DNA from: Patiria miniata
Taxonomy: Eukaryota; Echinodermata; Asteroidea; Valvatida; Asterinidae
DNA: 64,000 nucleotides
Direction: 5' to 3'
Assembly (NCBI RefSeq): GCF_015706575.1
Contig: NW_024037071.1
Span: 9,103,774-9,167,773 of the forward strand
Below the pieces are notes generated by a model. The model was not told where the DNA came from, made no database searches, and worked only from the letters and a program-made list of their open reading frames with translations. A program made the position numbers and the translations under genes. Shown piece after piece: positions 24,125 through 32,650 of this stretch (the first letter of the stretch is position 1; each line of letters opens with the position of its first letter).

Positions 24125-24973
24125 ATGAGACCTGTTGACGTTATGTTGGTAAAAATCGCCGGCCTTGTGTTCTTTTGGGTAGCCGACGGTGTGTATGCCA
24201 CAACCGGCTGCCCTGCTGAATGGGTACCGTGGGCAGGCTCTTGCTACCTGGGCCTGGATGGATCAGTGACCGGTGGCTGGGCCGCAGCCATAAATAGGTG
24301 CGCCGATGAGGGAGGCTACATGGTCGTACCGAGCTCGGAAGGAGAGAACAACTTCTTGAATGCTTCTTTCCGCGATACGCATCATACTACTATGACAGGT
24401 ACAAACTTCATCGGATTTTGGATCGGATGCACTGACATCCAACACGAGGGGGTTTGGGTGTGCTCCGAGGGTGAAACTAGCACCGTATCCTATCGCAATT
24501 GGGAACCACATCAGCCGGACGGTGGTATCCTGCACGAAGACCAAGACGAGGCCTTCATGATCACACGCAACTACAAGGAAGGGCCTTCGATCATCGGCTA
24601 TTGGGGTGACCGGGGCGGAGATTTCACTTACATGTACATCGTCTGCGAGCGGCCCCGCGAAGATGGATGCAGTCCGCGTCCGGTCAGCGTGCCTCCTACG
24701 TTCTGCCTTTCGCTGGAAGGCGGCGCGGGTCGGCCGCTGCTTGATCGCTGCCTGGTCGGTCACGTCTTGGAGGAGTATCCCACAGCCGGGCCGTTGGCTT
24801 GTGCGCGCAGTTGTACGGAGCATCCCATCTGCCGGTCGTTCAACGTGAGGGGTGTCGGTCAGGGGACGAATGGCGCGGTGTGCGAGCTCAACAGTGCCAG
24901 ACGTGACGAGATCGCCAAGGAATACTTCATTGTAACTGTTGGATGCACTTACTTTGATATTTCATGCTTTTAG
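24125..24973 (+). CDS. Secreted C-type lectin with C-terminal PAN/apple-like domain (lectin 1)
   Basis: 282 codons, uninterrupted. A hydrophobic signal peptide covers residues 7-25 (cleavage likely after VYA). A C-type lectin domain spans about C29-C174 with C29/C40, C60, C102, C113 and C174. Residues 125-132 read NWEPHQPD; the QPD triplet is the galactose-type calcium/sugar motif of C-type lectins. Acidic residues follow (E138, D139), but the usual WND motif is replaced by YWGD (159-162), so calcium-dependent binding may be altered. A second cysteine-rich module at about C194-C274 (RSFN, CELN) resembles a PAN/apple domain. The ATG at 24,125 follows sequence conserved in lectin 2. No introns are seen, which is unusual for such a two-domain gene. 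Ligand and role (immunity, adhesion) are unknown. Confidence 0.88.
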   Translation: MRPVDVMLVKIAGLVFFWVADGVYATTGCPAEWVPWAGSCYLGLDGSVTGGWAAAINRCADEGGYMVVPSSEGENNFLNASFRDTHHTTMTGTNFIGFWIGCTDIQHEGVWVCSEGETSTVSYRNWEPHQPDGGILHEDQDEAFMITRNYKEGPSIIGYWGDRGGDFTYMYIVCERPREDGCSPRPVSVPPTFCLSLEGGAGRPLLDRCLVGHVLEEYPTAGPLACARSCTEHPICRSFNVRGVGQGTNGAVCELNSARRDEIAKEYFIVTVGCTYFDISCF

Positions 24974-25328
24974 AAAGGTCACAGTGCTCATGCTCGAGAT
25001 TCTTACATTTTAGATATATCATTTCGAACCTATATAGCTGCTTTCCCTGCGCTCGATCACTTTAAAGAGTGATTCGTTTCGGTTGATGTAGAGACGGATA
25101 TATTTTGTAAATATTGCACAGCTGTAGTTTACTCTGACGTACACAAAAGATGCATTGATTTAAAGATGTGGTATGGATCCAAGTAATGACCTACGATGGA
25201 TCAAAAGGTGGAATCGGTGAATTATTCTTCTTCTGTTTTTACTTTTCATAAAAAGGAATACATCATCACTCAACATGGTACCCACAACAGTGGTACCTAC
25301 TAAAATCAAGTAAAAACCGAAAACTCGC

Positions 25329-25447
25329 AAAGCTAAGGGCTCGGCTGGGTATGAAGACATGAAGACCCTTCAGCACGGTGGAAAAAAGACGGGTGACCTG
25401 ACCCGGAAGGACAATTTCTCCGTCTGTGCCTGTGACGTCATCTTGCG
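25329..25447 (-). pseudogene. Relic of protease exon 2
   Basis: The reverse strand repeats intact exon 2 (41,465-41,605): ATGACGTCACAGGCACAGAC, the coding for [10 protein letters not shown], and SRALSF. A 5-base insertion near 25,400 (GGTGACCTGACCC against GGTTGACCC) shifts the frame, the first ~20 bases of the exon are not recognisable, and the splice donor GTGAGT has become GCGAGT. It lies 355 bp after lectin 1, as the true exon lies ~640 bp after lectin 2. Confidence 0.88.
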
Positions 25448-26029
25448 AGAAAGAACGAAGAGAAACAAAGAGCAAATTTAGGCTTTCGTCTCAAAGATGT
25501 AAGTTAAAAACTAATCGCCTTTTTACCGAGGTCGATATGTAAAAGAGGATAATTGAAAACACATGCAATTAAAATTCTAACCTGCCAGAAGTGGCAATAA
25601 CCTATCAGCACAATTCACACACGGCTTAGCGTTTCTCTTGTGAAAAATAAGCGCATCTAAAGGTTACATGGGATTTTGTATTTAAGACAAATCATTTAAA
25701 ACTAATAAAGGTTGCAAGTAATCACTTAGGTTAGTCACATATTTTAATATCGCATTGCCGAGATTTTTTGGAGTTGGGTCTGTCTTAGGGGCCATTCAGA
25801 ATTTTCAATGTTTTAAAATTTCGATCTTTTTTCCGAATTGTGGGTGGGTGGATCAAGCTAAATAATTGAAAAATCGAAGCTCACTTTCAATGGAAAAAAA
25901 GATTAAAAAAACAAAGAAAGATAGATCTTTTGACTTGCCTGAACAACGCGCAAGCGTTCCGATATCGCGATGCGTGTTTCTTTTGCAACTTGGTCCCCTG
26001 TATGTACTGTAGATGTACGTCATGTACAT

Positions 26030-26650
26030 GTACATCCGCGCGGAGCGCGGAGCGCGAAGCCCTTACGGCGTGGGGTCCGGGGCCCGCTTAAGGGCCCCGG
26101 GAAATTTTGGATTCTAGATGCTCTGTTGGTGCAATCTGAGGCGATTCATGGCCCCTTTAACCCGAATTATTTGAGCAAACGTTTTTAAGATTAAAATATA
26201 AGGATTTAAAAAAAATAAACTCTTGCTTTTACAAGCGTTGAGTTACTGTGTACTTCAAAGTTGAAAACCATGTGTTTTCGTCTTCATGCATGTTCTGTTG
26301 CATTTTATTTTTGAAAAGGAAATTTATTGACTTAGTTTGTTATAAACTGTTGCAACGATGCGTTGGGGCATTAATTTGCTCGGAGGACTAATGCGAGCGG
26401 GGAGCTTAAGGGCCCCGGGAAATTTGGGATTCTAGATGCTCTTATTTGAGAAAGATGTTTTAAGATTATATGGATTTGTTATTGATTTAAAATATACTCT
26501 TACTATTACAAACCTCTTTAAGATTCTTCTGTTCTTCACTTGACAACCAGGTATTTTCGTCTTCATATTTCCGTGCATTATATTTTCAAAAAGGAATTGT
26601 ATAGACTTAGTTTGTAAACTGTTGCAATGATGCTTTGTAATGTTTTTTTT
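26030..26650. repeat. Two-copy direct repeat with GC-rich head
   Basis: Copy 1 (about 26,084-26,370) and copy 2 (about 26,403-26,645) share CTTAAGGGCCCCGGGAAATT, GATTCTAGATGCTCT, TATTTTCGTCTTCAT-type words and AACTGTTGCAA-GATGC. A GC-rich block (GCGCGGAGCGCGGAGCGCGA) leads the first copy. It is non-coding. Confidence 0.75.
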
Positions 26651-28190
26651 TTTTTCAAGTTGAAATTTTTAGTTGATCAATGAGAACAAACCGCTTGAAC
26701 ATGTAAATTGATTCAAATTTAAAATTAGTGTAATTCAATCAAACTAAAACAGAGGAGCAAATAGGCCTCCATGCACATTGTAACTTCACAGCTCAGTGTT
26801 ATCTCATGACTTATCTCATGTATGCCGGCCTGCATAATGTAATTGCCCAAACATTTTACAGAACTGTTCTTGGTTTTAATTCAGTCCACTTTCAATTTCA
26901 AGAATAGGGCCTAGTTTATACATGTACACGCACATGACATCGGGAGATCGGCGGCGCAGCAAGACAAATTGTATAAACTCATTGTAGTTCGTATACATGC
27001 GACTCGTCTATACAGAAAATAGTCATCGGGCCTTTCGGCGCCACGATTGCAATTCACACATGGTATGATACATTGTGAAGGGGTTTTTGTCATTTTGTGA
27101 CGAAAAAAAAACACAGCAAATAATTGTAGATGATGACGTTGAGAAATATTAGACATTGGGAATTGATGTATACATATCCCGACCCGGCACGGACGGGCGC
27201 CGGCCCACGGCCGCCACCGGCGAACTCCGATAACAAAGTTCCTCGCTTGCACTTGAAAAAGCAACACACCGCGTTCCGTCTAAATTGCCAGAGCATGTTT
27301 CGGGTGCTAAAACTTGCCTCTTGGCTATAACTGCCGATGTTTTGTCCTAAGAACAAACAGATCATTTTTAAGGACCATACAGATTTGTATTTTCAGCAAC
27401 CCGTAGTAATGTCAAAACCAGACGGATCGCGCCATTCTTCGTAAAATAAAAAAAGACTTTTTATGGACGGATCCATGTATATCTTCAGGGGTATTTTTTT
27501 TTCAAGGTTTTACATCGTTTCTCGAATAAAGTCTTTACGAAAATTTTATGTTGACGTTGAAGAACTCATTTTAAAACAATGAAATGTTTTGGACTTCGTG
27601 AAAAGTATAATTTGTAATTTACAAGCGCGTGGAAATAATGGCAAATTGTTCTTATACGAAAACACACCCCTGTGTCGCGCAATACAGCAAAAAGCTGCAC
27701 GTGCTTTTTCGTAGAGAATGCATCGTACGTACATAAGTACATGTATACATACATGTACATGCAGGGTTACGTTATACGGGGTACGTACGGTGGGATAGCG
27801 GTTTATTTCGAAGTTTCTCGATCGACTCTCGAGTTCGCTGTCATTCTGCCACTACGCAATGTTTGCAGGCTGATGTTTAATATCGGCGCCGGTATTTTTG
27901 TAAGGAGGTTGCCTCCTCCTTCCCCTCTTTTTGCTCTCCTCCCTCTTTTTTCCTTTCTTTTCCCCCCTTTTTTGTGTGGAGTCAATTAGACGGGGGCACG
28001 TGCCCCCGCGGCCCACCCCTGGATCCGCGCCTGCTGTTCAAGTTGAACATGAGTTGTATTATTATTTTGTAGTTCAGTCGTACAATTTCATATTCGATTT
28101 GCAAAAATGTATTCAACTTGACCTTTGATATCATTTCATTTTGAGGGCATTAGTGGTTCAAATCCAACTGGATGATTCAGTGTTATAATT
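26651..28190. other. Intergenic within left duplication
   Basis: No supported gene. A GC-rich patch (27,180-27,230) interrupts AT-rich sequence, and a pyrimidine-rich tract lies at 27,908-27,975. The stretch 28,068-28,165 matches 42,447-42,560 in the right copy. Confidence 0.5.
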
Positions 28191-28196
28191 TCGAGA

Positions 28197-28269
28197 CGTT
28201 GTAGTCATCCAACAGTCTGTCCTCGGCACGGTAGAAGGGAGCCCATGGATGGCTGGGCACCAGCCATAC
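28197..28269 (-). pseudogene. Relic of protease exon 1, 3' part
   Basis: The reverse strand matches the segment of intact exon 1 that encodes [11 protein letters not shown] (plus-strand words GTAGTCATCCAACAGTCTGT and GGTAGAAGGGAGCC). An extra base near 28,245 shifts the frame, giving an early stop. The donor site seen in the intact gene is lost. The exon is cut by the element at 28,270-28,903; its 5' part resumes at 28,904. Confidence 0.88.
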
Positions 28270-28903
28270 CACTGATCTCTATATAAAGACTGGATAGCGG
28301 ATATGCATACAACATTCACACAGTAGCCTTCGCATATTGACCAATTCGCCCCCGGTCTCACGAAGATGGCCGCGTATAATACGAACGTTCTACGCGTAAA
28401 TACGCGCGCGTTGTATCAACAGTTGACGCGCATTTTGGTCACGTACACATATTATGATGTTCTAAAAGGGACATATTTCCGTAGTGATTATTATTTCAAA
28501 ACGCCGAAAAAGTTATATTTGCGGCATTTTAGTAACCACGACGTTAGAAAAATTGTAGTTAACCTTGGTCAGTGATGGTGGTCAAAATATAAGTCAAGTG
28601 AACCGCGACGTTACAAAAGAAATCATGCTGTCTATAAAAACGGCAACTTGGCCTTTGTAGATCACCAGCCGGTCTCACCAATATGGCGTCAAATTCGTAC
28701 ATTGTGCGGCTCTGTATAGACCGCTTGCAGACGCGTTCGATAATCGACGCGCGAAGGCGCGCGACGCCATGTTGTGGGTCAAGCGTATATCTATCCGTGC
28801 ACATTTTGTCCCACAACATGGCGTCGCGCACCTTCGCGCGTCAATTATCGAACGCGTCTGCAAGCGGTCTATTAGCTATGCAGTCTTTATATAGAGATCA
28901 GTG
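28270..28903. mobile_element. hAT-like nonautonomous element with perfect 8-bp TSD
   Basis: 634 bp. Ends CACTGATCTCTATATAAAGA and TCTTTATATAGAGATCAGTG are perfect inverted repeats for at least 22 bp, and AGCCATAC is duplicated on both sides (28,262-28,269 and 28,904-28,911). Removing the insert restores the order of protease exon 1. Inside, 28,716-28,777 and 28,812-28,873 form a second long hairpin of about 62-bp arms (TAGACCGCTTGCAGACGCG / CGCGTCTGCAAGCGGTCTA). It has no transposase. 8-bp TSDs are typical of hAT; the superfamily call is inference. Confidence 0.92.
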
Positions 28904-28960
28904 AGCCATACACACTAGACACGTGGTAACTATGGCAACCAGTACTAGTTGCTAAATTCG
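28904..28960 (-). pseudogene. Relic of protease exon 1, signal-peptide part
   Basis: AGACACGTGGTAACTATGGC, CAACCAGTACTAGTTGCTAA and CGGACCATTCTTGAGTCTCA match 43,022-43,082 of the intact gene, which encodes the signal peptide from the start codon. Substitutions create stops (for example the TAG/CTA within the leader). Confidence 0.85.
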
Positions 28961-29121
28961 GACCATTCTTGAGTCTCATTATATAGTAGCTGAATTAAAA
29001 ATAAATAAGTACTACGATTGTAGAGGAAAACGGACATGGCATGAATGGACGATTTTGTTTCTTTACCTCTTTATCTAAATACTAGAGCGGGTGAAGCCTT
29101 GTAAGGCCAGGGTTGAAAACA

Positions 29122-29182
29122 GACGAGACACGTGGTTACTATGGCAACCAGCACCAGTTGTTGAGGTTGGAGTATTTCCAAG
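29122..29182 (-). pseudogene. Second relic of protease exon 1 leader
   Basis: GAGACACGTGGTTACTATGG, CAACCAGCACCAGTTGTTGA and CCAAGTCTCACTAAATTAAA match the same leader region again, about 210 bp from the first relic. This is a small tandem duplication of the exon-1 5' end. The start codon is gone (GAGTATTT in place of the CAT context). Confidence 0.75.
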
Positions 29183-29277
29183 TCTCACTAAATTAAATAC
29201 AATACATCACTATAGGGGAAAATACAGAAGACGGATAGTGCCACTTAATGAGTCTGAACTGTATTTTTTTTTGTAAG

Positions 29278-29374
29278 TGTGAAAATATTTTTTTTGTACA
29301 GCGGCCGCCACTAATTATGTGGCGGCCGGCCGCATAATAAGTAGCGGCCGCTGTACCCAAAAATTTTTTCACAC
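29278..29374. repeat. Hairpin with GC-rich core
   Basis: TGTGAAAATATTTTTTTTGT on the left pairs with ACCCAAAAATTTTTTCACAC on the right, and TACAGCGGCCGCCAC with the mirrored GTAGCGGCCGCTGTA. The centre is GTGGCGGCCGGCCGC. The arms are about 40 bp, with two NotI sites. It may be a tiny foldback element. Confidence 0.75.
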
Positions 29375-30295
29375 GTTCAATAAAATAAGTCTGAATATAT
29401 TTTGAAGTGGCTTAAGCCTTGCGGGGGTTGAAATGCATTGGGAGTCAATTCACAACAGTAAGTCACAAAATTTACTTGATTTTAATGCCGGGTTTTTCTC
29501 ATTTTTTTTATGAAATGCATTACGAAAGAATCAAAAGGATAATCATATTGACTTAGCAAGCCAGTGTGATTTGGGACATGTAGGTCAAAGTGGGAATTAG
29601 GCATGACGAGGGTGGAAATTGTTAGGTTTTAATTCACCTCTTTAATTGCAAACATTGATAACGCAACCGATTTGGGCAATTTCGGTTGATTTTTCCCCTA
29701 CAGTTTCAAAGGGCAATCCATCCTAAAAAGTGTAAGTATATGTATTATCCAATTATACGTAATCAAAACCATAATGCTCGTATATGTGGAGGAATTTATG
29801 GCAAATCTTGAGTATTAAACTTTATTATTGTTTCCCACGTCCGCCGACCCCTTTAAAACATCAGAAGAAGCCATTGATGTTATATCTTGACGCTGAAATT
29901 ACATGTTTTAGCCACTATTTTAAACTGTTGTTTGCCTTTCAAAATGCAGTTTACTAAAGCCTAAATGAAAATGTTTCCTTTCTTTTGTGATTAGGGCAAT
30001 CGTTGGCTTTTATTATCTAGTGAAAAAGTCATGAAACAGTTAAGGGAAAAAATTCATACTTTGTTTGCAAAGAAATAAGAAAATGCATCTGTCCATATTT
30101 TGGAACTTTTATTGGCCTACTCAGCAAATACTCACCGCATATTTGCTGATATAGATGTTGTTTTGCGGTGGATAAATGCCTACCCGAGTGCATGGCGGAT
30201 CTGGGATTTTTAATTATTTAAAGAGGGTTGTTGGAGGGTGTTGTATTTAACACAGAGACAATAAGGACCACGGGCCTACTAGGTAATGAATGGAG

Positions 30296-30470
30296 ATTTT
30301 ATGCGTTATTTCGCAATACTGTTGCATTATTTGGCACAATTATTGCGTTATTTTGTACTGCGTACGGCGTTATTTCGCAAAAGTATTTGGTATTTCGTAA
30401 AAGGTAATGCGTTACTTCGCAAAAGTATTGCGTTATTTTGCATAAAAATATTTTATTTAAAAACTTATTA
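30296..30470. repeat. Degenerate GCGTTATTTCGCAA minisatellite
   Basis: The word GCGTTATTTCGCAA or close variants (GCATTATTTGGCAC, GCGTTACTTCGCAA, GCGTTATTTTGCAT) recurs at irregular spacing of about 13-30 bases. ORFs on both strands are produced by the repeat. Confidence 0.65.
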
Positions 30471-30512
30471 AACATGGCACGAACGGGCTTCCGTAGATAT
30501 GTCAACACCACT

Positions 30513-30965
30513 TTAATCTGGTTCCCTGACCTGACTATTCCCGCCGCCCTGACGTCTAAATCGTATGTAAGGTAGCCGCCACCTAGCTAAAAATAAACAT
30601 GATGACCATTTTCAAAGTTCGGCTTCGTTTCCGGTGGGGCTGTATCATTAAAAGCTCTTAATGCTCCTAACACATTTTTCAAAAATAAATCACTTTTTTC
30701 ATAGTTCATACAGTTTGGTATTTCTGGAAAAAAAAACCAATGACTATAAATGTTGAGCTTGAAACTTCAAAGTTTTTAGGGACCCAAATAGCAGGCGAAG
30801 CCGAACGGAGACAACGCCGAGTTGTGTGACCGTCGTCAGATTCAAACTAGTACATGACGCAGCAATGTTCGCCCCTCCAACGATACGAGTGCATACGTGA
30901 TGCACAAAGTCGTCATTGAATTTTCAGTTTTCTAAATGCAAGCAATGAATATTAATTATCAACTC
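30513..30965. mobile_element. Repeat family E, copy 1
   Basis: It shares with 61,290-61,720 the ordered words CCCTGACCTGA, GTAGCCGCCACC, AAATAAACATGATG, TCGGCTTCGTTTCCG, TATCATTAAAAGC, AAGCAGGCGAAGCCGAA and ACCGTCGTCAGATTCAAA. The second copy shows terminal inverted repeats. The right end here runs into a SINE fragment. Confidence 0.7.
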
Positions 30966-31045
30966 ACGAGAGAAGCAATGAGGGACAAAGTGTCTTGCCC
31001 AAGGGCAGTAGGGCACACGCACCCCAACCCCAGGCTGGACTTGAT
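30966..31045 (-). repeat. SINE fragment, reverse strand
   Basis: Read in reverse, it gives GTGCGTGTGCCCTACTGCCC, TTGGGCAAGACACTTTGTCC and CTCATTGCTTCTCTC. This matches the body of the SINE at 45,373-45,741 after its box B. Head and tail are missing. Confidence 0.65.
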
Positions 31046-31266
31046 AAAACTCTTCTTGATTCCGATGATTCGTAAGTTGACGTGACCGAATTTATCCCCC
31101 GCCCAAATTAACGTGAAATTAGCAAAGTTCGTAGGTCCCAAGTGTTGTAGATGCGGATGCTGACACAATCCGTAAGTTTTATTCATTCAGGTGTTCATAT
31201 TGATTGTATTCTGAATGATTTGATAGGTTCAGTATATGCAACCTTCTCAGTAAAGTTTTTGTTTGG

Positions 31267-31879
31267 TTAGACTGGTTCCCAGTCCCTCCGTTGTCCTTCG
31301 GGCTTCAAATGTAGGGGCCGATAGCGGGCAATGAATCCTGGAGGAATTCCTCCAGGTGTACGTAAATTAGCCTTAGTCTGAATCCCGCCCCCTTGTAGAC
31401 AAAATCACATTGATAATGTAAGCGCGGAACCAGCATTTCGCAAAATGGCAACAATTCTATCACGAGTACAGTGTGTATAGGCGCCTGGACAGGGGCAGCC
31501 GTTCTGGAGTTCTTCAATTTTTTAACAAATAATCGTTATTTTGTGTTCCTTGTGAAATGAATGCGAAGTCTGTGTGGTGATGTTTCGATTTTCGCTGAAT
31601 TCAAAATTGTCTCTGGCAACTATCAAAGAGAGGGGCACTGCTTTTCAATATTTGAAACTTATGCAGGGGAAAACTCGTGGAGACACTATTGCGATTTTGC
31701 CTACTGGTTATGGAAAGAGTCAGTTTTCCGATAGCGATTGTGTTCAACAGTTACTGTCATCCATGCATGCGCGAGAAAGTATACATCATACTGCGCACGA
31801 GCAGAGGTGATCCAATCAAAGACTTTACATGAAAACTAGCTTCCGGTTCCCATATTATGGTAGCGGGGAACCAGTCTAA
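31267..31879. mobile_element. Nonautonomous element carrying a helicase fragment
   Basis: The inverted ends TTAGACTGGTTCCC (left) and GGGAACCAGTCTAA (right) are perfect over 14 bp. The 613-bp body includes part of a helicase-like reading frame (31,574-31,790). The family C/E repeats nearby use similar CTGGTTCCC ends. The class was not resolved. Confidence 0.7.
31574..31810 (+). pseudogene. RecQ-like helicase N-terminal fragment in transposon
   Basis: The reading frame contains LATIKERGTAFQYLKLMQGK followed by DTIAILPTGYGKS. The PTGYGKS segment is the Walker A motif (motif I) in the arrangement typical of RecQ-family helicases (K-Q/R-x-x-A ... I-A-V-L-P-T-G-x-G-K-S). The frame then loses similarity (QFSDSDCVQQ) and stops. 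It is only about 78 codons against several hundred for a helicase domain, so it is not functional. It lies between the inverted ends of the 31,267-31,879 element and was probably captured from a host or transposon helicase gene. Confidence 0.65.
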
Positions 31880-32465
31880 GTTTTCGTGGGTTTATCTCAG
31901 ATAACTTACATACCAAGTGCAGGCTCAAACACAATCATTTAGGTTAATCAATAGGGCGATGATTTAATATGTTTTCCTTTGTTTGTTACTAAAATTAAGT
32001 ATTACAATGTTTGCAATTACAATGATTCATCACCAGTACCGTCTCATTACCATCAATTAACGACCCAAGTTGACATTTTAAGCTAAGGATGCGTTAAGAG
32101 AAGGGACCGAATAAAGCACTTATGTAGCAAAGGCTGTTTACAAGGCAGCAACTGTTAAGAACCGATTATTTTGATATTTTTTACTGATTGGCAACAGTCC
32201 AGCACTGTTGTAACATTTGAAGCGATTGCATTGCAGCTTGGCAGTAAATTATTGGGTGATATTATGCTGGGTTTGAGTAAAGTTGTCATCCACTGTCCTT
32301 TTAAAAAATAACTATCGAGTAAGCTAGATTTTTGACTTTGTTTTAAGATCATGTGACCAATACTTCATTAGAATGAGGCAAATCTATCCAGCATCACATG
32401 TGTGGAACTTTAAAATTAACTCCAAATTTGGTTTTTCAAACAATCATTTAAAAATTGATGTGTAT

Positions 32466-32471
32466 TTTATT
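32466..32471 (-). terminator. Poly(A) signal of the protease gene
   Basis: The reverse strand reads AATAAA 43 bases after the protease stop codon, a normal position for a short 3' UTR. Confidence 0.6.
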
Positions 32472-32513
32472 CATGGGATGAGCATTGGCGTGTTGAAACT
32501 ACTCGGGAAGTGC

Positions 32514-32650
32514 TTAGGGTGTGAAAAGCAGAAGGTTTGGCGAGTCTCGCGCGTCGGAGATCTTGTCGCGGGTGGCGCTGTTCAACAGTCTGTTGGTGAT
32601 GTCAGCCGGGGTCAGCATTGGGTCAACACTCAGAAGAAGCGCAGCAGCAC
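32514..32650 (-). CDS. Protease exon 8 (C terminus)
   Basis: 137 bases encoding (G)[19 protein letters not shown] through SPNLLLFTP and TAA. Acceptor TTTTTTTAG. AATAAA follows 43 bases later. Confidence 0.92.

Larger units (their letters stand above)
21650..30100. repeat. Segmental duplication, left copy
   Basis: Matches to 38,130-44,130 occur in the same order: CGCAAATTACATTGCACCAA near 21,716 (38,190); GCAACCTTGTCCCCATGGCG near 22,586 (39,268); the lectin ORF (24,125 against 39,970); protease exon 2 (25,329 against 41,465); AATTTCATATTCGATTTGCA near 28,084 (42,465); protease exon 1 (28,197 and 28,904 against 42,935); CTTAGCAAGCCAGTGTGAT at 29,553 (43,295); and ATTTTAAACTGTTGTTTGCC near 29,918 (44,060). 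This copy is longer because of insertions. The extent is judged by eye. Confidence 0.85.

Noticed and set aside
24263-24823. 186-codon ORF opposite lectin 1 (and 129 codons opposite lectin 2 at 40,282)
   Set aside because: Antisense shadows of the lectin coding sequence; the two are not conserved as proteins.
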